Assembly (NCBI GenBank): GCA_964450715.1
Contig: CAYVFC010000035.1
Coordinates: 1-61,657 of the forward strand
DNA length: 61,657 bases
Direction of reading: 5' to 3'
From: CAYVFC01 sp964450715
GTDB taxonomy: Bacteria > Myxococcota_A > Polyangia > Polyangiales > JAFGIB01
Shown: positions 27,821 to 37,278 of the stretch, in pieces
How positions within the stretch are numbered: the stretch's first letter is position 1
Layout: each line of letters opens with the position of its first letter
The notes under the pieces: model-generated
What the model was told of the DNA's origin: nothing
Databases searched by the model: none
What the model saw: the letters and a program-made list of their open reading frames with translations, nothing else
Program-made: the position numbers and the translations under genes

Positions 27821-28627
27821 ATGGGCGAGACCGCGATTGCCGTACGGGAGCTACAGGTACTGGGAAAGCGAGCGCGCATCTACCAGGGCGGCGCGGGCAC
27901 GGCGGTGCTGCTCATCCACGGCGGCTGGACCGGGGCGGCCATGACCTGGTCCCGCGTATGGGAGCCGCTGGCCCAGCGCTACCTGGTAGTGGCCCCGGAC
28001 CTTCCCGGCCTGGGCCTGCCCGAAACGCAACCGCGAGCCTCGGTACAGCAGTACGCGGTCTGGCTGGTGGCGCTGCTCGACGTGCTGGGCATCGAGCGCG
28101 CGGTATGCGTGGGCAACTCCTTCGGCGGCTCGGTAGCTTGCTCGCTGGCCGGCCGCGCACCCGAACGCTGCGCGGGGCTGGTACTGGTCAACGGGTTCGC
28201 CATGCCCAGAACGCCGCTTCCCCTGCTCTGGCTGGGAAGGACGCGCCTGGGCGCGGCGCTGATGCGCGTTCTGTTACGCAGGCTATCCTTCAACCCGGAG
28301 GCGCTGAGCCGCGCCTTCGTCGACACGAGCAAGGTCCCGCCGGAGCTGCGGGAGATGCTGGCGCGGCGCGATTCACCCATGCTGGCGCGCTTCGCGGAGA
28401 TCCTGATCGCCGGAGACGGCCCGCCGCCGCCGGCGGTTGCTCCGCTCATCCTCTGGGGGCGCGGCGACCAGCTTCCCGGGACCCGTGAGGCTGACGCGCG
28501 CCGGATACATGCCTCGCTGCCCGGCTCTACGCTGCGCATGGTAGCGGGCGCGGGCCACTTCCCCCAGATCGAGGCACCCGAGGCCTTTCTCGAGCATCTA
28601 GAAGCGTATCTGGATGCGCTGTCGTAA
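27821..28627 (+). CDS. alpha/beta-hydrolase fold protein
   Basis: 268 aa, usual length for the family. The oxyanion-hole motif is IHGGWTGAAMTWSRVW, the nucleophile elbow VGNSFGGSVA (Ser), the acid probably the Asp of WGRGDQLPGT, and the catalytic His in VAGAGHFPQIEAPEAF. No signal peptide, so cytoplasmic. The substrate cannot be read from sequence; esterase, lactonase and C-C hydrolase functions are all possible. AGGGGAG precedes the ATG. Confidence 0.85.
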   Translation: MGETAIAVRELQVLGKRARIYQGGAGTAVLLIHGGWTGAAMTWSRVWEPLAQRYLVVAPDLPGLGLPETQPRASVQQYAVWLVALLDVLGIERAVCVGNSFGGSVACSLAGRAPERCAGLVLVNGFAMPRTPLPLLWLGRTRLGAALMRVLLRRLSFNPEALSRAFVDTSKVPPELREMLARRDSPMLARFAEILIAGDGPPPPAVAPLILWGRGDQLPGTREADARRIHASLPGSTLRMVAGAGHFPQIEAPEAFLEHLEAYLDALS

Positions 28628-28757
28628 TACGGTCGGAATAATCAACGATACGCCCCCTTCGTGGCCGTAACCGCTCCTCCAATGTCCGGAACGGTGCTGC
28701 CGACCCTACCCTATTCCGGGCGTGCCATCTTTTCACCATGCCTACTTAAATGAAGGG

Positions 28758-29174
28758 TCACTTCTTCTTGGTCATGGTCAGCGCCTCTTCCCAGAGGATG
28801 CGGGCGAAGCTGTAGCCTTCCCGGTTCAGGTACTCGGCAAAGCCGCGGATGACCTCCGGTTCGTAGTTCGCCTGCATCGTGTCGCCCAGCATCTTGCCGA
28901 AGGGCAGGCTCCGGTCCTTCTCCCGGGTGAACACGGCGCTGACCGATTCGCCGCCGCGCTCCTTGAAGATCGTCCCCTGCAGATTGCCGCCCAGATCGAT
29001 CTCCAGCCCGATGTATCCGAGCGTTCCGTCCTCCCTCTTGCGCTCGCTGAACCGCACCCTCCGCCGCTCTCCGTCTTCCATCTTGATGTAGAACTCGGCG
29101 GTGATAGTCCGCTCTTTTCTTACTACCGGTCCTGCTTCGACGAGCTCGGAAATCCGGTCTGGCACCTGTGTCAT
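28758..29174 (-). CDS. hypothetical cytoplasmic protein
   Basis: 138 aa, start MTQVPDRISELVEAG. The ATG at 29174 is preceded by GAGGG at normal spacing; the longer frame upstream is Arg-rich and overlaps ettA, so I reject it. Alternating polar/hydrophobic strands (TITAEFYIKMEDGERRRVRFSE, YIGLEIDLGGNLQGTIFKE) suggest a small beta-barrel or PilZ-sized domain followed by helices (FAEYLNREGYSFARILWEEALTM). Family not recognised. It is divergent from ettA, sharing a 166-nt promoter region. Confidence 0.6.
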   Translation of the reverse strand: MTQVPDRISELVEAGPVVRKERTITAEFYIKMEDGERRRVRFSERKREDGTLGYIGLEIDLGGNLQGTIFKERGGESVSAVFTREKDRSLPFGKMLGDTMQANYEPEVIRGFAEYLNREGYSFARILWEEALTMTKKK

Positions 29175-29340
29175 GGGAACCCTCGTTCGATACAGGTCGG
29201 CAATTATAGACGCCGTCGCGGTTTTGTCCACTTGCGCGCCGCGCCCGCCGAAATGGGTAAAGGGCAACGCGGGCGCCGCGAGGAAAGGTCGCGACCGGCG
29301 GTTGGCAAGCCGGGCCGATCGTGCGAAAACCCCGTTGCTC

Positions 29341-30988
<1,648 letters not shown>

Positions 30989-31014
<26 letters not shown>

Positions 31015-31288
31015 GCGAGGAAGAAGTTTCCGGATGGGGAACGTGCTCGGGCAGCCGGGCGGTATTGACCTCGGCATCGATGCACCTTCCGTGGTAGCAG
31101 GTCTCGCGCTTGCCACAGGAAACGCCGATACAGCCGATACAGCCGTCCTCGAAGAGCAGCTCGAGCTCGAGGGTCTTGCCCTGATAAGACCTTCGGTCGT
31201 GTTCGCGCGGCTTCCCGGCGGCGCGGTACGAGGCGGCGCTCACGACGCTCCGAAAGCGGGACGGTCCTAGTTTCCTGGCGGCGCTCAC
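30989..31288 (-). pseudogene. truncated Cys-rich lipoprotein C terminus
   Basis: The frame ends with LLFEDGCIGCIGVSCGKRET, CYHGRCIDAEV and a short tail. This matches the 'C.GV.CG..ETC..G.CVDA' cysteine module common in myxobacterial lipoproteins. No signal peptide or N-terminal body exists: upstream the frame runs into the tandem 45-bp duplication and palindrome at 31232-31379, which appear to have replaced the 5' end. It overlaps the 3' end of ettA by 26 nt. Assignment rests on the Cys pattern only. Confidence 0.45.
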
Positions 31289-31321
31289 GACGCTCCGAAA
31301 GCGGGACGGTCCTAGTTTCCT
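31232..31321. repeat. perfect 45-bp tandem duplication
   Basis: Bases 31232-31276 are repeated exactly at 31277-31321. The second half of each unit is the GGGACGGTCCTAGTTTCCT arm of the palindrome at 31298-31379, so one arm of a REP-like element has been duplicated along with flanking host sequence. Confidence 0.95.
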
Positions 31322-31379
31322 AGTTAACTCGCGGGGGGCCCCGGGAGACTTAACTAGGAAACTAGGACCGTCCCGCTTT
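31298..31379. mobile_element. 82-bp REP/MITE-like palindrome
   Basis: A perfect 30-bp inverted repeat (31298-31327 with 31350-31379) around a GC-rich 22-nt loop. Arms read AAAGCGGGACGGTCCTAGTT. Perfect arms indicate recent activity or selection. The GGGAC start and AT-rich body resemble the repeats at 11434-11479 and 46997-47024. It lies between the Cys-rich pseudogene and the FabH-like gene; U-rich sequence follows at 31430-31441. Confidence 0.85.
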
Positions 31380-31483
31380 TAGTCACACGTGTAGAGCAGC
31401 GCGTCCCCATCGTGGGGTCCGGCTCTGTTTTTTTGTTTTTTTCATACAAAAATCGGATTTCGTGCCACACAGTAGTCGTAGCT

Positions 31484-32533
31484 GTGATCGCGAATCGTCA
31501 CACGGCCGGCTCTCCATTCGGATATCTGTCCAGGCCCGGCGTATGTTTACCTACGCGGCGGTATTCCAACGACGACGTCATCGGGCTGGTACGAGAGAAT
31601 TACGGGGGGCCTCCCAAACGATGGCGGCTAATCGAATCGGGCATCCGCCGCGTCTTCAAGGCCTGCAATACCCAGGTCCGCTACCTGGATCTCGATCCCT
31701 CGTCTAGAGTAGCCCGGTACGCGGCGACCGCCTCCGAGCGCTGCCTGGAGAAGAACCGAGCCTCGGTCGACGATATCGATCTGATCATCTACGCGGGCAT
31801 CGCCCGCGAGTACTTCGAGCCGGCCACGGCCATGGAGGTGGCGCAGATACTGGGGATGGGAGAGACCCATGCCTTCGACCTCACCACCGCCTGCGTGGGA
31901 CAGCTCGAGGCTGTTCAGGCCGCCTGTGCCTACCTGAACCTGTACGACCACTATCGCACGGCGCTGGTCTGCACGGCCGAGCTCACCCGCGACTACCTGA
32001 GCTTCGATATCCAGAGCACCGACGACCTGCGCCTAAAATCGGCCGGGTTGACCATCGGTAACGCCGCCTCGGCCATGCTGGTGGGCAAGCAGCCCTGGCC
32101 GGGTGGTTGCGTCGCGCTACGCTCGGTCGATACCTACTCGCTTCCCCGGCACTGGGCTCTCTGCCAGGTCCCCATCCGAGGCACGTTCGTCTCCGACTCG
32201 GTGGAGCTGATGAAGCTGCACGAGCAGATCGTCCCGCAACTGAAAACGAAACTGCTGGCCCTGGGCTGGAACGCGAGGCAGATCAACCACATCGTCTTTC
32301 ACCAGCCCAGCGAAGCAGCGACCAGGAGGGTCGTCTCCGGAATCGGGGCCGATCTCGAGCGTGGGGTCTACACCCACCACCTGTACGGCAACAACGCCAG
32401 CGCGACCATCGGCGTGGCATTCGATCATCTTCTGCAGGAACGCGAAATAGCGAAGGGGGACCAGATTCTCTTCGGCAGCGCCGCCGGAGGCTTCAGCATG
32501 GTCACCATGGCGGGTGAATGGATGACTGAATAG
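31484..32533 (+). CDS. beta-ketoacyl-ACP synthase III-like (FabH-type) ketosynthase
   Basis: About 349 aa, thiolase fold. The catalytic triad is complete: Cys in DLTTACVGQLEAV, His in IVFHQPSEAATRR, Asn in YGNNASATIGVAFDHLL. The N-terminal landmark RPGVCLPTRRYSNDDVIG and the C-terminal GDQILFGSAAGGFSMVTMAGEW also match. FabH condenses a CoA primer with malonyl-ACP; FabH-like paralogs also make polyketide or alkylresorcinol-type products. It is isolated from other fatty-acid genes, so a specialised role is plausible. No good ribosome binding site is visible; I use the in-frame GTG at 31484, but the frame is open to a GTG at 31412. Confidence 0.8.
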   Translation: MIANRHTAGSPFGYLSRPGVCLPTRRYSNDDVIGLVRENYGGPPKRWRLIESGIRRVFKACNTQVRYLDLDPSSRVARYAATASERCLEKNRASVDDIDLIIYAGIAREYFEPATAMEVAQILGMGETHAFDLTTACVGQLEAVQAACAYLNLYDHYRTALVCTAELTRDYLSFDIQSTDDLRLKSAGLTIGNAASAMLVGKQPWPGGCVALRSVDTYSLPRHWALCQVPIRGTFVSDSVELMKLHEQIVPQLKTKLLALGWNARQINHIVFHQPSEAATRRVVSGIGADLERGVYTHHLYGNNASATIGVAFDHLLQEREIAKGDQILFGSAAGGFSMVTMAGEWMTE

Positions 32534-32591
32534 AGAAGATAGAATACGAGCATATGAGATCGGTATTGCTCGGTTCGATGGAGGGAGAAAA

Positions 32592-34241
32592 ATGTATATC
32601 ACCAGGCGGGGACCGCATTGGTTCTTGGTGATGGCGTGCATCATCGGCGCCGTTCAGACCAGCTGCGCTTCGGACCAGCGCGAGCAGGGCGCCGGCAACC
32701 CGTCGCAGGGCGCGGGTGCGGGCGGCGCCTACCAGCCCACAGACCCCTACGCATACGCGGGCAGCGGCGGCCAGCCGGTGGCGGGCAGCGGCAGCGCCGC
32801 GCTGGCCGGTAGCGGGGGCGCAGGTGCGGGCGGCGCCGGATCGGCGTCGGTGGTGGAGCCGGGTACCTGCGGTAACGGCCTGATCGATCCGGGCGAGCAG
32901 TGCGATCCGGCGGCGGTCATCACCGATACCTGCGAAAGCCTGGCTCTCGGCGCCGGTTCGCTGGTCTGCGACGACGCCTGCGCGTTCGACACCACCGGGT
33001 GCTCGTCAGCCGCGGCCGATCTGTTCACCGTCAACCACGAGCTCAGCCCGGTCATCGGCACGGTCGGCATCGTGACCTGGTCCACCAGGCTGAGCGCGCT
33101 GAGCGAGGCGTATATCGAATTCGGCCTGGATACCGGCTACGGAATGCGCGCGCCGGTCGACCTGAACGAGCCCGACTTTCGCACGCTGCTTTTGGGCATG
33201 AAGGGATCGCGGGACTACCACTTCCGCGTGGTGGCGAACAGCGGCGGTACGGAGTACAAAAGCGACGACTACCTGTTGACCACCGGTCCGGTGACCAATC
33301 TGGTGCGGGTGGACCAGCTCAACGTGGACAACGAGGCGGCGCGCGCGCGAGGCTTCATCACCAGCTCCCTGTTCCAGGCCATGGGCGGGGGCGGGGGGTT
33401 CTTTCCGCCCTTCGGCGGTTCGGGCGGGGCGCTGGCCTTCATCGCGGACGCGGACGGCGACATCGTCTGGTGGTACTCGCCCTCGCTGAGTACGGCGACC
33501 CGCGCGCGCATGTCCTACGACGGCAAGCACATGTGGATGGTGACGGTCGGCATGGAGATGGGCGGCTCGTCAGGGGTGGAGCGGGTCAGCATGGACGGCC
33601 TGGACGCGCAGAGCTTCATCACGCCGGCGACGCATGACATCACCCCGGCCACCGGCAACGTGATGGCCTTTCCGGCCGGCGGGTTCAACGGCTGCGTGGT
33701 GATCACCGAGGTCACGCCGGACGGGACCATGACGCCGGTCTTCGATACCAACCAGATCTGGGCCAACGACGCCTGTCACGCCAATGCCATCCGCTACTCC
33801 GAAGCCGAGAATGTCTACACGCTGTCCGATCTCACTCAGGGAGACATCATCATGGTGGACCGGGCGACCGGGACGGTCACCAGCCGGCTGAGCGATTTCA
33901 GCTTCGACTGGGGCAGCCACCAGCACGGCCACCACCTGCTGAGCGACAGCATCGTCATCTTCAACAACGGCCACCGCATCGCTCAGGAGATATCCCTCGA
34001 CCGGGGCACCCTGCAGTCGTCGGAGATCTGGCGGTACAGCAGCGCTTTCAGCAGCGAGGTGCTCGGCGATGTGCAGCGCCTGCCCAATGGAAACACGCTG
34101 GTGACCTACTCGACGGCGGGCGCGGTTCACGAGGTCGACGCCAGCGGCAACCGCGTGATGGAGATGCGCTTCAGCCAGTCGTCCGGCTACGCGCTCTGGC
34201 GGGGGTCGCTCTACGGTCTGCCGCCGGACGTCACGCTATGA
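32592..34241 (+). CDS. arylsulfotransferase-like lipoprotein
   Basis: 549 aa. Signal with Cys near residue 25 (GAVQTSC), a GAGAGG/GSGG linker, then a Cys module (CGNGLIDPGEQCDP...CDDACAFDTTGC) and an Ig-like strand region. The C-terminal ~300 aa resemble the beta-propeller of arylsulfate sulfotransferases: IVWWYSP, GLDAQSFITPATHDITPATGNVMAF, CHANAIRYSEAENVYTLS, DWGSHQHGHHLL, LPNGNTLVTYS. In that family a His is transiently sulfated; several candidate His residues are present. Predicted to act outside the cytoplasm. GGAGGG precedes the ATG. The next gene begins in its stop codon region. Confidence 0.7.
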   Translation: MYITRRGPHWFLVMACIIGAVQTSCASDQREQGAGNPSQGAGAGGAYQPTDPYAYAGSGGQPVAGSGSAALAGSGGAGAGGAGSASVVEPGTCGNGLIDPGEQCDPAAVITDTCESLALGAGSLVCDDACAFDTTGCSSAAADLFTVNHELSPVIGTVGIVTWSTRLSALSEAYIEFGLDTGYGMRAPVDLNEPDFRTLLLGMKGSRDYHFRVVANSGGTEYKSDDYLLTTGPVTNLVRVDQLNVDNEAARARGFITSSLFQAMGGGGGFFPPFGGSGGALAFIADADGDIVWWYSPSLSTATRARMSYDGKHMWMVTVGMEMGGSSGVERVSMDGLDAQSFITPATHDITPATGNVMAFPAGGFNGCVVITEVTPDGTMTPVFDTNQIWANDACHANAIRYSEAENVYTLSDLTQGDIIMVDRATGTVTSRLSDFSFDWGSHQHGHHLLSDSIVIFNNGHRIAQEISLDRGTLQSSEIWRYSSAFSSEVLGDVQRLPNGNTLVTYSTAGAVHEVDASGNRVMEMRFSQSSGYALWRGSLYGLPPDVTL

Positions 34242-34306
34242 CGCGCCGTCAACGCCGGCCGATCGCCTCCGCGACGCTTTTTGCGAGCGAGAAAGGAAGC
34301 AACCAG

Positions 34307-35449
34307 ATGCGAAGAGGCAACTTCGAGGTAGCGCTGCTGCCGCTCCTGCTCGTCCTGGCCGGATGCGGTGAGAACGGGGACGGCGACGGGGAAACGGCGG
34401 GCGCGAACGGCGGGTCGGCCGGATTGGCCGGATCGGAGCCAGTGGGATCGGCCGGCGGATCGGCGGGGTCGGCCGGCCAGGCCGGAGCAGACTCCTGTCC
34501 GAGCCTGATCACGGAAACCGACGCGGAGGGAAGGCTTCGCGTAGCGGTGAACGACGCGCAGAACTACTCGTTTCAGGCTCAGCTGACCGTTCAGAGTACC
34601 ACGGTCAAATCCGGAAGCGAGCTCACTTTTGACTGGAGCCGGGTAACGCGCGACATGAGGGGACGCGAGCTGGACCCGCTGAGCGGAGTGGACATGCTCG
34701 AGGTGATCATCTGGCAGAACATCACCGAGGCCGAGCTGCAGCGGGACATGTCCTCCGAGAGCATCGACCTGATCCATCTGCTGGTGCCGGCACTGGTCGA
34801 GACAGGAAACGCGATCACCTCGGCCAGCCTCTTCGATCTGAAGGGACCGGGCGGCATCGAGCTGACGCGAGAAGAGCTGCTCGGTTACACGGATCCGGAG
34901 AGCTATCCGCCGGAATCCCACGTCTACTCGGTCCTGCTAGCCGAGGGGCTGGCGCTCGGTTTCGGAAACCTGCTCATCCATTTCGTCCGCTTCGATCCGG
35001 ACGAGACCAATACCGAGATCACGATCACCGATGACTCGACCCGGCTCGACTACCAGGTCGACCTGCGGTCGGTAGAGAAGATCGGGCTGCCGGCCGGTGC
35101 GTCGGATATCGTGGTCAACTGGTCGGACGATACGCTGCTGACGACAAACGCCATCGGCAAAGAGTTCCAGCCCACCGGGATCACCGGGATCATGATCGGT
35201 CACTATCCGGACATGACGTTAGAGCAGATCGAGACGGGCTTCCTCGATATCGATAGGATAGCGGAAACTCTCTGGACCAAGACGATGGACGCGGGAACGC
35301 GCGTCACCCTGTCGGAGCTGGTCGACGAGGCAGGAGAGCCTTTCACGGGCATCGATGACCGAGGGACCTGGCTGCTCGGCCTGATCTGCGGAAGCTGCAT
35401 GAGCCCGGCTCCCTGGTTCCTCGGGGTGCTGGAGGCTTGTCCGGAGTAG
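34307..35449 (+). CDS. lipoprotein with Gly/Ser/Ala linker, unknown function
   Basis: About 380 aa. The lipobox is LLLVLAGC and the linker is GGSAGLAGSEPVGSAGGSAG. AAAGGAAG sits 8 nt upstream of the ATG at 34307; an in-frame ATG at 34238 overlaps the preceding stop (ATGA) but would put 23 residues in front of the signal. The body is beta-rich (YSFQAQLTVQSTTVKSGSELTFDW, TEITITDDSTRLDYQVDL) with no catalytic motif recognised. It is co-transcribed with the arylsulfotransferase-like gene and probably shares its compartment. Confidence 0.7.
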   Translation: MRRGNFEVALLPLLLVLAGCGENGDGDGETAGANGGSAGLAGSEPVGSAGGSAGSAGQAGADSCPSLITETDAEGRLRVAVNDAQNYSFQAQLTVQSTTVKSGSELTFDWSRVTRDMRGRELDPLSGVDMLEVIIWQNITEAELQRDMSSESIDLIHLLVPALVETGNAITSASLFDLKGPGGIELTREELLGYTDPESYPPESHVYSVLLAEGLALGFGNLLIHFVRFDPDETNTEITITDDSTRLDYQVDLRSVEKIGLPAGASDIVVNWSDDTLLTTNAIGKEFQPTGITGIMIGHYPDMTLEQIETGFLDIDRIAETLWTKTMDAGTRVTLSELVDEAGEPFTGIDDRGTWLLGLICGSCMSPAPWFLGVLEACPE

Positions 35450-35462
35450 CACCCCTAACCGG

Positions 35463-35530
35463 TCATTTCGACCGAAGGGAGAAATCTGGCTTTTGATCCC
35501 GGTAGAGATCTCTCCCTTCGGTCGAGATGC
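35463..35530. repeat. imperfect inverted repeat, TTTCGACCGAAGGGAGA family
   Basis: Arms 35463-35488 and 35506-35530 pair with about three mismatches in 25 around a 17-nt loop. It lies exactly between convergent genes (stops at 35449 and 35557). A single arm recurs at 15478-15505, which shows it is a dispersed family rather than a one-off terminator. Confidence 0.75.
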
Positions 35531-35556
35531 CAGGGTGGGTGCGTTTTCGATGCGCT

Positions 35557-37080
35557 TTACTCGATGGTGTAGCCGTACACGATCTGGTCGTTGGTGTTGA
35601 CGAATTCCACCTCGATACGATCCGGCCTGACCCGCGCCCGGGCGTATCCCGAGTCGGTCCAGTACTCGCCTGCGGGATAGCCCGTCTCGGCGCTATGGAA
35701 CTTCCAGGGAGCACCAGCGCTTCCGGGCAGGCTGTAATGGATACCGTCCACGACCATGTCGAAGAAGACGTGGTCGTGTCCGTAGAACAGCGCCTGCACT
35801 CCGTATTGCTGCATCAGGCCGTGCACCACCGCCTGCTCCCCTACCAGGGCCGCCTGTCCGCCGCCGCGACCGTAGGCGGAGTTCGCCGCGTCGCCCGCCT
35901 TACCCCCCACTACGTGGTGGATGAACAGAAGCTTCCATCTGCTACCGCTATTCTTCAACGTTTGCTCGAGCCAGAACAGCTGCTCTTCTCCCAGGGTCCA
36001 GTCGTCCGCCGCGCCGGTATCGCCCGACAAGTAGTGCCCCTGCGGCGTGTAGCTCATCACGTTGAGCACTACGAACAGCGCGTCCCCCCAGGTGAAGGCG
36101 AAGTAGTCCCCGCTCGGGCTGCCGCCCTCGGCATAGGTGCCCTGGGTGGGCCCGGGCAAATAGAGCAGCCGCTGCGACCGGGAGCGCTCGATCTCCTCCG
36201 GGGTAAAGTCGCCGTTTTCTCCGTCCCAGTTGCCGATCACCGCGTAGTGGGTGACTCGTCCCGGCAGATCGCCCGCCAGCACCCGGTAGGCCAGGTAGCC
36301 GATCCGGACCCAGCCCGGGTCGGGCGGCGGCTGGTTGAAACCGAAATAGTGGTAATCCAGCATATCGCCCAAGTGGATGACGAGATCCGGCGCCTCATTT
36401 TCGATCTGCCGCGCGACCCGGTTGACTATGTCGCCCGTTATTCCCGGGTCGTGCACGAAGACGTGGGTATCGGCCAGCATACAAAAGACAAATGAATCGC
36501 CGGGATTCCGCCGCGTGGTGACCGAGCCCTGGTAGAGCACCGCGTCTGTCGCATCCGGCACACGCTCGACCACGCGATAGCGGTAGGCGGTAGCGGGCCG
36601 CAGCAAGCCCACGCGCCACTGCACCACCTCCGCAGCCCCGATCTCCCGGCTGGCGCTCGCCGGCGTCCAGCGCGGGTCGCTGGCCTCGCGCAGGTCGAGC
36701 CCGAGCCTCTCCGGCTCTCCGGCCGAGACCACGACGTTGACGCCGAACCCGCTGTCGGTGGTGGCGAAGACCAGGGGGGGCGTCAGAAGCACCACTGTGG
36801 CATTTCCCCCGCGATCGACCGCGCCGGTCGATTCGACGTCGCTACCAGCGGCGGAGTCCTCGCGGTTTTCGCCGCCGAAAGCGTCGGAAGCGCTTTCGGC
36901 ATCCGAACCGGACACGGCCGCGCCGCCGGATGGCGGCTCCGCCGCGTCACCGCGCGCCGCCGGCGGGTCGGGCTCGGAGGATGGCCCGGTGTAGGAGCAG
37001 GCCGGGCAGCAGACCAGCAAGGGCAGCAGGTATGCCGGCCAGGAAACGCAACCGTTTCGCCTGGTTTGCAGGTAGTCCAT
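35557..37080 (-). CDS. purple-acid-phosphatase-like lipoprotein
   Basis: About 507 aa. The start at 37080 gives MDYLQTRRNGCVSWPAYLLP and a Cys-containing signal (PLLVCCPAC). A Pro/Gly/Ser/Asp linker follows, then a fibronectin-like N-terminal domain and a calcineurin-type metallophosphatase: LADTHVF (D-x-H), HLGDMLDYHY (GD..D), VIGNWDGENG (position of GNH-D/E; His is Trp here), LLFIHHVVGG, LFYGHDHVFF. Purple acid phosphatases use an Fe/Fe or Fe/Zn site on phosphoesters; the Trp at the GNH position is unusual and may alter activity. Convergent with the lipoprotein gene before it. Confidence 0.8.
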   Translation of the reverse strand: MDYLQTRRNGCVSWPAYLLPLLVCCPACSYTGPSSEPDPPAARGDAAEPPSGGAAVSGSDAESASDAFGGENREDSAAGSDVESTGAVDRGGNATVVLLTPPLVFATTDSGFGVNVVVSAGEPERLGLDLREASDPRWTPASASREIGAAEVVQWRVGLLRPATAYRYRVVERVPDATDAVLYQGSVTTRRNPGDSFVFCMLADTHVFVHDPGITGDIVNRVARQIENEAPDLVIHLGDMLDYHYFGFNQPPPDPGWVRIGYLAYRVLAGDLPGRVTHYAVIGNWDGENGDFTPEEIERSRSQRLLYLPGPTQGTYAEGGSPSGDYFAFTWGDALFVVLNVMSYTPQGHYLSGDTGAADDWTLGEEQLFWLEQTLKNSGSRWKLLFIHHVVGGKAGDAANSAYGRGGGQAALVGEQAVVHGLMQQYGVQALFYGHDHVFFDMVVDGIHYSLPGSAGAPWKFHSAETGYPAGEYWTDSGYARARVRPDRIEVEFVNTNDQIVYGYTIE

Positions 37081-37278
37081 GGTAGCCGACGGATGGGACC
37101 CCTCAGACCTCTCAAACGACATGATATGGTGGTTCTGCACCGCTGAAAAGCGGTCGAAACAGCCGCGGCTGCCGGCGAAGAGGGCCCGGCGGCGGTGGCG
37201 GCCCGGCAAGCCGCGCGCGCGATATCGAGATCTCCCCCGCGGTTGAGGCTCGGACCGGAGGCGTTGTATAAACCGGCC

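Noticed and set aside
29101..29340. 80-residue N-terminal extension of ettA
   Set aside because: It would run antisense through the promoter and 5' part of the 138-aa gene; EttA proteins start at the ATG at 29341.
31034..31270. 78-aa plus-strand ORF after ettA
   Set aside because: Antisense of the Cys-rich fragment, with no ribosome binding site or recognisable domain.
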